NCBI RefSeq assembly: GCF_016862175.1
Contig: NZ_BOML01000012.1
Span: 1-64,000, forward strand
DNA: 64,000 nucleotides
Direction: 5' to 3'
Origin: Paractinoplanes durhamensis
GTDB lineage: Bacteria; Actinomycetota; Actinomycetes; Mycobacteriales; Micromonosporaceae
A program made the position numbers and the translations under genes. Below, piece by piece: positions 41,282-50,239 of the stretch. Position 1 is the stretch's first letter. Every line of letters starts with the position of its first letter. The notes under the pieces are model-generated. The model was given only the letters and a program-made list of their open reading frames with translations. It was not told the origin of the DNA and searched no databases.

Positions 41282-41953
41282 TCACGGCTGGAAGCGATAA
41301 CCCATGCCCGGTTCGGTGAGCAGGTGCTTCGGGCGGGTCGGGTCGTCCTCGAGCTTGCGGCGCAGCCGGGCCATGTACTGCCGCAGGTAGTTGGTCTCGG
41401 TGCCGTACTGCGGGCCCCACACCTCCTTGAGCAGGTGGCGCTGGGTGATCAGCTTGCCGGGGTTGCGCAGCAGCTGTTCGAGCAGCTGCCACTCGGTCGG
41501 GGTGAGCCGCTGCTCGGGGTTGATCGTGTGGTCGCCGAGGTCGACCGTGTACCGGCCGACGGTGACGATGGCGCCGGCCGCCGGGTCCTGCGGGTGGGCC
41601 CGGCGGGTGACCGCGCGGATCCGGGCGAGCAGCTCGTCGACGCCGAACGGTTTGGTCACGTAGTCGTCGGCGCCGGCGTCGAGGGCGGCCACCTTGTCGG
41701 TGCCCTCGGCCCGGCCGGACAGCACGATGATCGGCACGGCGGTCCAGCCGCGCAGGCCGCGGATCACGTCGGCGCCGTCCATGTCGGGCAGGCCCAGATC
41801 CAGGACCACCAGGTCGGGTGGGTGGGCGCCGGCCGCGTGCAGGGCGCCGGCGCCGTCGGCGGCGACGTCCACGTCGTACTGCCGGGCGCGCAGGTTGATC
41901 CGCAGGGCGCGCAGGATCTGCGGGTCGTCGTCGACGACCAGGATGCGGGTCAT
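41282..41953 (-). CDS. kdpE: OmpR-family response regulator, KdpE-like
   Basis: 223 residues. Receiver with VVDDDPQILRALRINLRARQYDV, phospho-acceptor Asp51-53 region VVLDLGLPDMDGADVIRGLRGW and KPFGVDELLARIRAVTRR, then a winged helix (LTPTEWQLLEQLLRNPGKLITQRHLLKEVWGPQYGTETNYLRQYMARLRRKLE). This is close to KdpE. ATG overlaps the kinase stop (ATGA). No kdpABC pump genes are in the window, so potassium control is an inference from family. Confidence 0.8.
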   Translation of the reverse strand: MTRILVVDDDPQILRALRINLRARQYDVDVAADGAGALHAAGAHPPDLVVLDLGLPDMDGADVIRGLRGWTAVPIIVLSGRAEGTDKVAALDAGADDYVTKPFGVDELLARIRAVTRRAHPQDPAAGAIVTVGRYTVDLGDHTINPEQRLTPTEWQLLEQLLRNPGKLITQRHLLKEVWGPQYGTETNYLRQYMARLRRKLEDDPTRPKHLLTEPGMGYRFQP

Positions 41954-43278
41954 GAGGTCCTCCCGGCCGGCAGGGTCACGATCATGGTGAGGCCGCCGCC
42001 CGGCGTGTGGGCCGGTTGCACCGAACCACCCATCGCCTCGGCGAGGCCGCGGGAGAGGGCCAGGCCGAGGCCGACGCCGGTGTGGTTGTCGCGGTCGCCG
42101 AGGCGCTGGAACGGCTGGAAGACGTGCTCCCACTCGGCGGCCGGGATGCCGGGGCCGTGGTCGATCACCCGCAGTTCGACCCGGTCGCCGCGGGCGGTGC
42201 CGGTCACCGACGGCGGCCGGCCGGGCGGGCTGAACCGCAGGGCGTTGCCGACCACGTTGACCAGGACCCGGTCGAGCAGGCCGGGGTCGGCGTGCACGGC
42301 GGGCAGGTCGTCGGGCAGCTGCAGGGAGATGTCCCGGCCGGCCGGGCCGAGCTCGTCGAGGGCGGCCGGGACGACGTCCTCGAGGCCGATGTCGGCGGGG
42401 CTCATGCCGAGCGCGCCGGCCTGCAGGCGGCTCATGTCGAGCAGGTTCGCGACCAGGGCGGCCAGCCGGTCGAGGGATTCGTCGGCGGTGGCGAGCAACT
42501 CGGCGCGGTCGTGCTCGCCGAACTCGACCTCGGTGCTGCGCAGCCCGGCCACCGCGGCCTTCGCCGAGGCGAGCGGGGTGCGCAGGTCGTGGCCGACGGC
42601 GGCGAGCAGGGCGGTGCGGACCTTGTCGCCCTCGGCCGCGGCGGCCAGGCGCTGCTGGCGCAGGGCCACCGCCGCCTGCGCGGCGAACGCCGTGACGATG
42701 CGCCGGTTCCCGGCGGTCAGCGGCCGGCCGCGCAGGACGAGGACCAGGGAATCGTCGGCGGTCACCTCGGCGTCGCCGTCGGCCGGGCTTGCGGCGGGCG
42801 GTTCGCCGACGGCGGCGACCGGGTGCCATCCGCCGGGTACGCGTTCCAGCAGCGTCACCGACTCGAGCGTGAACGTGTCGCGCAGCTGCCGGAGCAGCCC
42901 GTCGAGGGGGTCGGGGCCGCCGCGCAGCACGCCGCCGGCCACCTCGGCCAGGGTGTGCGCCTGCGCGCTGCGCCGGGCGGCCAGCTCCACCACCCACGAG
43001 ACGGCCACCGCGACCACCACGAACGCGGCCAGGGCGAGGAGGTTCTCGCCGGTGGCCACGGCCAGGGTGTGCAGCGGTGCGACGTGGAAGTAGTTGAGCA
43101 GCAGGAACCCGCCGACCGCGGCCAGCAGGGCCGGCCACAGCCCACCGACCAGGGCCACCCCGACCACCGCCGCCAGGAACAGGGAGATCTCCCCGGTGAC
43201 CGCGGTGAGCAGCGGCAGCCCGCCGGCGGCGAGGGCGAACCCGGCGATCCGCCGCCGCGGGGACAGCGGCGGCGACAT
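41950..43278 (-). CDS. short KdpD-like sensor histidine kinase
   Basis: 442 residues from ATG 43278. Contains the four-helix DUF4118 membrane domain of KdpD (GEISLFLAAVVGVALVGGLWPALLAAVGGFLLLNYFHVAPLHTLAV), a GAF-like linker, HisKA with VGHDLRTPLASAKAAVAGL, and the ATPase (NVVGNALRFSPPG; DHGPGIP; GLGLALSRGLAEAMGG). It lacks the roughly 400-residue N-terminal KdpD and USP modules of full KdpD. The start overlaps the helicase stop by one base (TGATG), and its stop overlaps kdpE. Confidence 0.82.
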   Translation of the reverse strand: MSPPLSPRRRIAGFALAAGGLPLLTAVTGEISLFLAAVVGVALVGGLWPALLAAVGGFLLLNYFHVAPLHTLAVATGENLLALAAFVVVAVAVSWVVELAARRSAQAHTLAEVAGGVLRGGPDPLDGLLRQLRDTFTLESVTLLERVPGGWHPVAAVGEPPAASPADGDAEVTADDSLVLVLRGRPLTAGNRRIVTAFAAQAAVALRQQRLAAAAEGDKVRTALLAAVGHDLRTPLASAKAAVAGLRSTEVEFGEHDRAELLATADESLDRLAALVANLLDMSRLQAGALGMSPADIGLEDVVPAALDELGPAGRDISLQLPDDLPAVHADPGLLDRVLVNVVGNALRFSPPGRPPSVTGTARGDRVELRVIDHGPGIPAAEWEHVFQPFQRLGDRDNHTGVGLGLALSRGLAEAMGGSVQPAHTPGGGLTMIVTLPAGRTS

Positions 43279-45764
43279 CAGTGTGGGCCGACGGCGGTGA
43301 CCACCACCGCGGCCGCGCCGGCCTCGTCGGAGGCGGCCAGGTCGACGGTGGCGTCGATGCCCCAGTCGTGGTCGCCGTCCGGGTCCTCGAACACCTGCCG
43401 GACGGTCCACGCGGTCGGGCCGACGTCGATGTGCAGCAGGGCCGGCCCGCGCGCGGCCGGGCCGGTGCCGACCTCGTCGTACTCCTCGAAGTAGTCGGCC
43501 ATCGCCTCCGACCAGCGGTCGGATGTCCAGCCGTTCTCGCCGTCGAGTTCGCCCAGGTCGTACCAGCGGCGCAGGGCGGCCAGCTCGACCCGGCGGAACA
43601 GCGCGTTGCGGACCAGGACCTTGAAGGCGCGCACGTTGCGGGTGACCGCGGGCGGCTTGTCGTCGAGGCGGACCTCGGCGACCTCGGCGCCCGGGTTGCG
43701 CAGCCGTTCCCACTCGTCGAGGAGGCTGGAGTCGACCTGCCGGACCAGCTCGCCGAGCCACTCGATCAGGTCGCCGAGCTCCTCGGTGCGGGCGTCCTCG
43801 GGCACGGTGTGCCGCAGCGCCCGGTACGCGTCGGCCAGATACCGCAATACCAGGCCCTCGGAGCGGGACAGGCCGTAGAACGACACGTACTCGGTGAAGG
43901 TCATCGCCCGCTCGTACATGTCCCGCACGACGCTCTTGGGTTTGAGCTCGTAGTCGGCGACCCAGGGGTGCCCGCGCCGGTACGTCTCGTACGCGTTCTC
44001 CAGCAACTCGAGGAGCGGCCGCGGGTGGGTGACGTCCTCGAGGAGTTCCATCCGCTGCTCGTACTCGATGCCCTCGGCCTTCATGGCGTTGACCGCCTCG
44101 CCGCGGGCCTTGGTGCGCTGCGCGTAGAGCACCTGCCGCGGGTCCTCGAGGGTCGACTCGATCACCGACACCACGTCGAGCGGGTAGTCGGGGGCCTCCC
44201 GGTCGAGGAGCTCCAGGCAGGCCAGGGCGAAGGGGGAGAGGGCCTGGTTGAGCGCGAAGTCGAGCTGCAGGTCCTCGGTGAGGCGATAGACCCCGTCGTC
44301 CGTGCGCTCGATCACCCCGCCGGCCATCAGCGCCCGGGCGATGGCGATGGCCCGCCGGATGTGCCGGCGCTGGGCGGCCGGTTCCTCGTGGTTGTCGGTG
44401 AGCAGGTGCCGCATCGCCGCGAACGGGTCGCCGCCGCGGGCCAGCACGTTGAGCAGCATCGCGTGCGACACCTGGAACGAAGAGGTGAGCGGCTCGGGCT
44501 CGGCCGACACCAGGCGGTCGAAGGTGGGCTGGGCGTACCCGACGGTGCCCTCCGGCGGCTTCTTGCGGACCACCTTGCGGCGCTTCTTCGGGTCGTCGCC
44601 GGCCTTGGCCAGGGCCCGCTCGTTGTCGATGACGTGCTCGGGGGCCTGCACGATGACGGTGCCGAGGGTGTCGAACCCGGCCCGCCCGGCCCGGCCGGCG
44701 ATCTGGTGGAACTCGCGCGCCTTGAGCAGCCGGGTCTTCACCCCGTCGTACTTGGACAGGCCGGTGAACAGCACCGTGCGGATCGGCACGTTGATGCCGA
44801 CGCCCAGCGTGTCGGTCCCGCAGATCACCTTGAGCAGGCCGGCCTGGGCGAGGGTCTCCACCAGGCGGCGGTATTTCGGGAGCATGCCGGCGTGGTGCAC
44901 GCCGATGCCGTGCCGGACCAGGCGGGACAGCTGCTTGCCGAAGCCGGACGAGAACCGGAAGTTGCCGAGCGCGACGGCGATCGCGTCCTTCTCGGCCCGG
45001 GTCGCCATGTTGACGCTCATCAGCGACTGCGCGCGTTCGAGGGCGGCGGCCTGGGTGAAGTGCACGATGTAGACCGGGGCCTGCTTGGTCTCCAGCAGTT
45101 CCTCGATGGTCTCGTGCAGCGGTGTCATCGCGTACTGGAAAATGAGCGGGACCGGCCGCTCGGCGCTGGCCACGACGGCCGTCGGCCGCCCGGTGCGCCG
45201 GGAGAGGTCGTCGACGAAGCGGGTGGTGTCGCCGAGCGTCGCCGACATCAGCAGGAATTGCGCCTGCGGTAGCTCGATGATCGGCACCTGCCAGGCCCAG
45301 CCGCGGTCCGGCTCGGCGTAGAAGTGGAACTCGTCCATCACGACCTGGCCGACGTCGGCGGCGGCGCCCTCGCGCAGGGCCAGGTTGGCGAGGACCTCGG
45401 CGGTGCAGCAGATGATCGGCGCGTCCGCGTTGACGCTGGCGTCGCCGGTCAGCATGCCGACGTTGTGCGCGCCGAAGATCGCGCAGAGGGCGAAGAACTT
45501 CTCGCTGACCAGGGCCTTGATCGGCGCCGTGTAGAAGGTGGTGCGGCCGTCCGCCAGGGCGATGAAGTGCGCGCCGGTGGCGACCAGGCTCTTGCCGGAG
45601 CCGGTCGGCGTGTTCAGGATGACGTTGGCCCCGGTGGCCAGCTCGATGAGCGCTTCTTCCTGGTGGGTGTAGAGGGCGAGGCCCTGCTCGGTGGCCCATT
45701 TCTGGAAGGCGTCGAAGACCGCGTCGGGTTCGGTCGTGCCCGGAAGGCGATCAGTCAAAGTCAT
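43278..45764 (-). CDS. DEAD/DEAH-box RNA helicase, Ski2-like with DUF3516
   Basis: 828 residues from ATG 45764 (TTG at 45773 is also in frame). Helicase motifs: NTPTGSGKSLVA (I), FYTAPIKALVSEKFF (Ia), VVMDEFHFY (II, DEFH), LMSATLGDT (III), GVGINVPIRTVLF, HQIAGRAGRAGFDT (VI). The C-terminal third matches DUF3516. Actinobacterial members are counted as probable RNA helicases. First gene of the operon with the KdpD/KdpE-like pair, an odd companion. Confidence 0.85.
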   Translation of the reverse strand: MTLTDRLPGTTEPDAVFDAFQKWATEQGLALYTHQEEALIELATGANVILNTPTGSGKSLVATGAHFIALADGRTTFYTAPIKALVSEKFFALCAIFGAHNVGMLTGDASVNADAPIICCTAEVLANLALREGAAADVGQVVMDEFHFYAEPDRGWAWQVPIIELPQAQFLLMSATLGDTTRFVDDLSRRTGRPTAVVASAERPVPLIFQYAMTPLHETIEELLETKQAPVYIVHFTQAAALERAQSLMSVNMATRAEKDAIAVALGNFRFSSGFGKQLSRLVRHGIGVHHAGMLPKYRRLVETLAQAGLLKVICGTDTLGVGINVPIRTVLFTGLSKYDGVKTRLLKAREFHQIAGRAGRAGFDTLGTVIVQAPEHVIDNERALAKAGDDPKKRRKVVRKKPPEGTVGYAQPTFDRLVSAEPEPLTSSFQVSHAMLLNVLARGGDPFAAMRHLLTDNHEEPAAQRRHIRRAIAIARALMAGGVIERTDDGVYRLTEDLQLDFALNQALSPFALACLELLDREAPDYPLDVVSVIESTLEDPRQVLYAQRTKARGEAVNAMKAEGIEYEQRMELLEDVTHPRPLLELLENAYETYRRGHPWVADYELKPKSVVRDMYERAMTFTEYVSFYGLSRSEGLVLRYLADAYRALRHTVPEDARTEELGDLIEWLGELVRQVDSSLLDEWERLRNPGAEVAEVRLDDKPPAVTRNVRAFKVLVRNALFRRVELAALRRWYDLGELDGENGWTSDRWSEAMADYFEEYDEVGTGPAARGPALLHIDVGPTAWTVRQVFEDPDGDHDWGIDATVDLAASDEAGAAAVVVTAVGPH

Positions 45765-45838
45765 GATGTGCAAACCTTAGCGTTATCTGTGAAAACGGGG
45801 GTTCCGCTCCCGCCCGCGTCGCCGTACCCTGCGCCCTC

Positions 45839-46543
45839 ATGACTACCTTGATCGATGTGCGGCGCATCGTGAATCGCTTGCTGGGGCGCAAAGCCGTCGT
45901 CTCCAAGACCAGTGAGTCGCGGGAGACGTGGGCCGCCGTGGCCCAGGACGGCGAGTTCCAGTTCCACAAGAACGACACGTGGCGCAAGACCCCCGACTTC
46001 ATGAACCAGACGGACCGGTTGTTACGCCACTTCGGCTTCACTCCGGAACAGTACGCGGGCAAGGTGGTCGTCGACGTCGGGGCCGGAAGCATGCTGCGGA
46101 CCCGGTTCTTCACCGACGCGCACCTGGTCGTGGTGGAGCCGCTGGCCGACCGCTTCCTGGCCGAGATCCCGGCCTGCGACCTCAAGGACGCCGCCGAGGT
46201 CTACTCGCGGCCGGCCGAGGAGCTGATCGACGGCCTGGTCGGCCGGGCCGACCTGGTGATCAGCATCAACGTGCTGGACCACTGCTTCGACTTCGCGGAG
46301 ATCGTCCGCAACATCCGGGAGTACCTGGCGCCGGACGGGCTGGCTTTCCTCACGTTCGACATGCACGACAAGGCGGACCACATGCATCCGCTGTCGCTGA
46401 CCGAGAAGACCTGCAAGCCGATCTTCGACAAGGCCGGCTTCACCATCGAGAAGCTGACCACCGGCGTCGGGGACGTGCTGGGGGGTTCACCGACGTACGG
46501 GCACGGGCCCTTCACGCTCAACTACTGGCTGCGCCGCGCCTGA
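45839..46543 (+). CDS. class I SAM-dependent methyltransferase
   Basis: 234 residues. SAM loop VVVDVGAGSMLRTRFF, acidic VVVEPLADRF, ISINVLDHCFDFAEIVRNIREYLAPDGLAFLTFDMHDK typical of a UbiE/Coq-like fold. An N-terminal part (AAVAQDGEFQFHKNDTWRKTPDFMNQTDRLLRHFG) resembles methyltransferases of surface-polysaccharide genes. It contains one TTA leucine codon (46022-46024). TACCCT ends 8 bases before the ATG. Ends 4 bases before the convergent nucleotidyltransferase stop. Confidence 0.75.
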   Translation: MTTLIDVRRIVNRLLGRKAVVSKTSESRETWAAVAQDGEFQFHKNDTWRKTPDFMNQTDRLLRHFGFTPEQYAGKVVVDVGAGSMLRTRFFTDAHLVVVEPLADRFLAEIPACDLKDAAEVYSRPAEELIDGLVGRADLVISINVLDHCFDFAEIVRNIREYLAPDGLAFLTFDMHDKADHMHPLSLTEKTCKPIFDKAGFTIEKLTTGVGDVLGGSPTYGHGPFTLNYWLRRA

Positions 46544-46547
46544 GACG

Positions 46548-47189
46548 CTAACCACGGGGCCAGGCGGCCAGCCTGGCCCGCAATTCCGTGATCTGCGGCG
46601 CGTCCAGCCCATAAAGGGTGAAACGGGCGTCGTCGAGGCGATCCAGGTAGCGGCCGGCGTCGGCGATGTCCGCCGGATCCAGCGCCGGGTCGACGGCGTG
46701 CGCGAGCTCCAGGATGCGGTCGAGGGGGTAGCGCTCGAGGGCGGCCGCCACGTCGATGTAGTCGCGCACCTCGCGCCGGTTGACCAGCGCCGCCACCTTG
46801 GTGGCGACCAGGTCGTCGAGGTGCATCACCGGGCCGAGCTCCATCACCACCGGCGCCCGGTGCCGGTCGAGCCGGCACAGCGTCAGCCGCAGCGCCCGTC
46901 CGTCCCGGCTGACCACGAACTCCTGGATGTCCTCGTCCATCCCGGCGAACAGCTCGTCGCCCTCCTCGCGGAGCACCCGGTAGCCGCTGTCGGCCAGCGC
47001 CCGGCTCACCTCGCCGGCCGCCGCGGCCACCCCGCCGGCCGTGTCGGTGAACAGGTCGACATCCTCGGTCGGGCGGGCCACCAGGCCGTTGACCAGCCAC
47101 GCGACGCCGCCGCCGAGGACGAAGCCGTGCTTGTCGGCGACCGCGAGGGCGACCCGGGCGACGTCGCGGTAGAAGCTTTCGAAACTCAC
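46548..47189 (-). CDS. AbiEii-type nucleotidyltransferase
   Basis: 213 residues from GTG 47189, overlapping the preceding stop (GTGA). Nucleotidyltransferase signature HGFVLGGGVAWLVNGLVARPTEDVDLFTDT (GG...DVD), then VMHLDDLVATKVAALVNRREVRDYIDVAAAL as in the AbiEii/AbiGii family. Catalytic Asp pair is present. Known members act as toxins of type IV abortive-infection pairs or as tRNA nucleotidyltransferases; the small partner upstream supports a two-gene module. Confidence 0.8.
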   Translation of the reverse strand: MSFESFYRDVARVALAVADKHGFVLGGGVAWLVNGLVARPTEDVDLFTDTAGGVAAAAGEVSRALADSGYRVLREEGDELFAGMDEDIQEFVVSRDGRALRLTLCRLDRHRAPVVMELGPVMHLDDLVATKVAALVNRREVRDYIDVAAALERYPLDRILELAHAVDPALDPADIADAGRYLDRLDDARFTLYGLDAPQITELRARLAAWPRG

Positions 47190-47524
47190 GCCCGGCGCAG
47201 GCGCGGATGCCGCGCCTCCCACGCGGCCCGCACGGCCCGGGGGAGATTCAACTGCGGCCACAGGTGTACGAGGGTGGTCCCGTCGATGTACGACCGGAGC
47301 TCGTCGACCCGGATCGCCTCGCGCAGGACGTTCTCGTACATCCACGTCAGCATGGTGGGCTCGCCGAGGTCGAACGTGCGCATCGGGTTCCACCAGAGCC
47401 GCAGCGGCAGCTCGACCAGCCCGCGGGTGGGACCGGTCAGCTCGCCGAGGGTGCCCGCGACCAGAACCGGACGGTGCGGCCGGGACAGGTGGACGGCCGG
47501 GGCCTCTCGCGTCGTGGCGGGCAT
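47186..47524 (-). CDS. small partner of the AbiEii-type nucleotidyltransferase
   Basis: 112 residues from ATG 47524. Sequence pattern LVAGTLGELTGPTRGLVELPLRLWWNPMRTFDLGEPTMLTWMYENVLREAIRVDELRSYIDGTTLVHLWPQLNLPRAVRAAWEARHP resembles the short proteins encoded directly upstream of AbiEii-like genes in actinobacteria. No winged helix typical of AbiEi was seen, so calling it an antitoxin is inference. Coupled to the nucleotidyltransferase by a 4-base overlap. Confidence 0.65.
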   Translation of the reverse strand: MPATTREAPAVHLSRPHRPVLVAGTLGELTGPTRGLVELPLRLWWNPMRTFDLGEPTMLTWMYENVLREAIRVDELRSYIDGTTLVHLWPQLNLPRAVRAAWEARHPRLRRA

Positions 47525-47594
47525 GTGATCAGCGTAAACCGACAACCCACCCGAACCATAAAAGGGTAGGATCCTAGGACGCTCTACGGGTTGT

Positions 47595-47600
47595 TAGGTT
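47595..47600 (+). promoter_or_regulatory. -10-like hexamer TAGGTT before the LuxR gene
   Basis: TAGGTT ends 7 bases before GTG 47608 and no ribosome site intervenes: leaderless layout. A perfect palindrome TAGGATCCTA lies at 47567-47576, where a regulator could bind. Confidence 0.4.
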
Positions 47601-47607
47601 CGCCTAC

Positions 47608-50229
47608 GTGACAACTGAGATCGTCGGCCGCGACACCGAGCTCGCCGCGCTCGAAGCCTTCCTCCGCGGCCCCGGGGGAGCGCTGGTCGTGCGCGGTGAC
47701 GCGGGCGTCGGCAAGAGCGTGCTGCTCGACGCAGCCGGCGGCGAGCGGCGGGTGCTGCGGGCGATCGGCGCCGAGGCCGAGTCGGAGCTCGCCTACGCGG
47801 GCTTACATCAAATTCTTTACCCCTTGCTTCCGTACGCCGCGGGCCTGGACCCGGCCACCCGCGCCACGTTCGACCCGATCTTCGGGCGGGGCAGCGACGA
47901 AGCGCCGTCGGTCCTCGCTCTCGGCGTGGCCGTCCTCGACCTGCTGGCCCTGGCCGCCGGCACCGAGCCGCTGCTGCTGGTCATCGACGACGCGCACTGG
48001 CTCGACCCGCAGTCGGTGGCGGTGTGCACGTTCATCGCGCGGCGTCTCGCCGGGCACGCGGTGCACCTGCTGGCCGCCGTACGCTCCGAGATCGTCTCCG
48101 GCTGGGACACCGCCGGCCTGCCCTCGCTCGTGGTTGCGCCGCTCGCCGCCCCGGCGGCCGAGCAGCTCCTGGCGGCCATCGCGCCCGAGCTGGCCGACAC
48201 CGCCCGCGACGAGATCCTGCGCGAGGCCCAGGGCAACCCGCTCGCCCTGGTCGAGCTGCCCCGGGCGGCGCTGCCCAGCGCCTCCTCCACACCGGACAAC
48301 CGGCTCTTCGGCGCGCGGATCGCCGCGCTGAGCCCGCCCGTCCGGGCCGCGCTGCTCCGGGCTGCTCTCGACGGCCTGGTCGCCGGCGGGGGAGCGGGGC
48401 GGGTCCGCTACCGGCTTGCCGACGTCGGCGAAGCCCTCGACAGCGGCCTGCTGACCGTCGACCCGGCCAGTGGGGACGTGGTGTTCCGGCATCCGCTGGT
48501 CCGGTCGGCGCTGCTGCGCACGGCCTCGCCCAACGAGCGGCACGCCGCCCACCGCGACCTGGCCGAGCTGCACGAACAGGATGCCGAGCGGTACGCGACG
48601 CACATCGCGGCGGCCACCGTGGACCCGGACGAGGAGGTCGCCGAGGCCCTCGAGTACGGGGCGCACTCGGCCAGCGGGCGTGGCGGTGCGGCGTCGGCGG
48701 TGGCGATGCTGACCCGGGCCGCCGAGCTGAGCCCGACCGCGGCCGGCCGGTCGCAGCGCCTTGAGGAGGCGGCGTTCGTGGCCGCGCAGGCGGCCCTGCT
48801 CGACGAGGCGCACGAGCTGCGGGTGACCGCCGGTCCGCAGTCGCCGGCGGCCGCGCTGACCGCGGCGTATGCGGCCCTCTACCGCGAGGGTGACGTGCGG
48901 GCGGCGCACCGGCGGGTGGCGGCGGCGCTGTCCGGCGCGGGTGCGCTCGATGCCGACACCCGGGCCCGGCTGCTCAACCTGCTCCTGGCGATCAGCATGT
49001 TCGCGCACGACGAGGCGATGTGGCGGGTGGCCGAGGGGTTCTGCGCCGGGGCCGACGAGATGTCGCTGCTCTACCGGGACGCGTGGGGCGACGTGGCCCG
49101 GCACGGCCACGGCGCGGGGGACCGGGTGCGGGCCGCGTTCGGGCGGATCGGGGACGGCCAGCCGTGGGACGTCATGCGGCTCGGGGTGGCGGCGTTCTTC
49201 GTCGACGCGCTCGCCGAGCACCGCGACCTGGTCCGGTCGGTGGCCGCCCGGGAGGAGCACGGCGGGGCGGTCACCAACGCGATGACCCTGCTGCAGCTGG
49301 TCATGCTCGACCAGATCTCGGCCGGCGAGTGGGACGACGCCCTGGCCACCGGGCGGCGTGGGCTCGAGTTGACCGTCGAGCACGGGTACACGCTGTTCGA
49401 GCACCAGTTCTACGGGTTCACCGGGCTCGTGCAGGCGTGGCGTGGCGACGTCGAGGCCGCGCACCGGGCCGCCGACCGGCTCGACCGCTGGGCCCGGCCG
49501 CGCGGGGTGGGGTACCTGACCGACCTGGCCGAGGCGATCGGGGTGGCGGCCGGGCTGACTTCGGGGGATTACGAGGCGGCGTACGCGTACGCCAGTGGTC
49601 TGACCGCACCCGGCACCTTCCGCCCGTACTCGCAGCTGTCTCTTCGCACGCTCTTCGATCTTGTCGAGGCGGCGGTGCACACCGGGCGCCTCGATCAGGC
49701 GCAGGCTCATGCGGCGGCGGCCCGTGATCTGCACCTGCCGGGGGTCTCCGGGCGGCTGGATTTCCTCACCACCGCCGCGCTGGCCCTCACCGACCACGCC
49801 GGTGCCGGGTTCGCGGCCGCGGCGGCTCATCCGGCGGCGCTGCAGTTCCCGTTCGACCGGGCCCGGGTGCAGCTGGCGCACGGCATGTGGCTGCGCCGGC
49901 AGCGGGAACGCTCGGCGGCCCGGGCGGTGCTGACCGAGGCCGCGGCGGGGTTCGAGCGGCTGGGCGCGGTGCCGTGGGCGGCTCGGGCGCAGGCCGAGCT
50001 GAAGGCGACCGGGCCGGCGGCCGGGAGTGCCGCCGACGGCGCTTCGGCATTGACCCCGCAGGAGCGGGAGATCGCCGAGCTGGCCGCGGGCGGGTTGAGC
50101 AACAAGGAGATCGGCGCCAAGCTGTTCCTGTCGCCGCGGACCGTCGGCGCTCACCTCTACCGGGTCTTTCCCAAGCTCGGGGTCTCCTCGCGGGCCTCGT
50201 TGCGCGATGCCCTCGCGGGTAGCTCCTAG
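47608..50229 (+). CDS. LAL-type LuxR-family regulator with AAA ATPase
   Basis: 873 residues from GTG 47608. P-loop VVRGDAGVGKSVLLDA near residues 29-42, Walker B PLLLVIDDAHWLDPQS, a long helical repeat middle, and the C-terminal LuxR HTH LTPQEREIAELAAGGLSNKEIGAKLFLSPRTVGAHLYRVFPKLGVSSRASLRDAL. LAL proteins bind ATP and a ligand and activate nearby secondary-metabolite or catabolic genes. Codon 66 is a TTA leucine inside an unusually AT-rich stretch (47803-47820), so bldA-type control is possible. Confidence 0.88.
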   Translation: MTTEIVGRDTELAALEAFLRGPGGALVVRGDAGVGKSVLLDAAGGERRVLRAIGAEAESELAYAGLHQILYPLLPYAAGLDPATRATFDPIFGRGSDEAPSVLALGVAVLDLLALAAGTEPLLLVIDDAHWLDPQSVAVCTFIARRLAGHAVHLLAAVRSEIVSGWDTAGLPSLVVAPLAAPAAEQLLAAIAPELADTARDEILREAQGNPLALVELPRAALPSASSTPDNRLFGARIAALSPPVRAALLRAALDGLVAGGGAGRVRYRLADVGEALDSGLLTVDPASGDVVFRHPLVRSALLRTASPNERHAAHRDLAELHEQDAERYATHIAAATVDPDEEVAEALEYGAHSASGRGGAASAVAMLTRAAELSPTAAGRSQRLEEAAFVAAQAALLDEAHELRVTAGPQSPAAALTAAYAALYREGDVRAAHRRVAAALSGAGALDADTRARLLNLLLAISMFAHDEAMWRVAEGFCAGADEMSLLYRDAWGDVARHGHGAGDRVRAAFGRIGDGQPWDVMRLGVAAFFVDALAEHRDLVRSVAAREEHGGAVTNAMTLLQLVMLDQISAGEWDDALATGRRGLELTVEHGYTLFEHQFYGFTGLVQAWRGDVEAAHRAADRLDRWARPRGVGYLTDLAEAIGVAAGLTSGDYEAAYAYASGLTAPGTFRPYSQLSLRTLFDLVEAAVHTGRLDQAQAHAAAARDLHLPGVSGRLDFLTTAALALTDHAGAGFAAAAAHPAALQFPFDRARVQLAHGMWLRRQRERSAARAVLTEAAAGFERLGAVPWAARAQAELKATGPAAGSAADGASALTPQEREIAELAAGGLSNKEIGAKLFLSPRTVGAHLYRVFPKLGVSSRASLRDALAGSS

Positions 50230-50232
50230 GAT
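50227..50232 (+). promoter_or_regulatory. -10-like hexamer TAGGAT before the VOC gene
   Basis: TAGGAT overlaps the LuxR stop codon and ends 7 bases before ATG 50240, with no ribosome site: a leaderless promoter inside the end of the upstream gene. Confidence 0.4.
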
Positions 50233-50239
50233 CGTCGAT

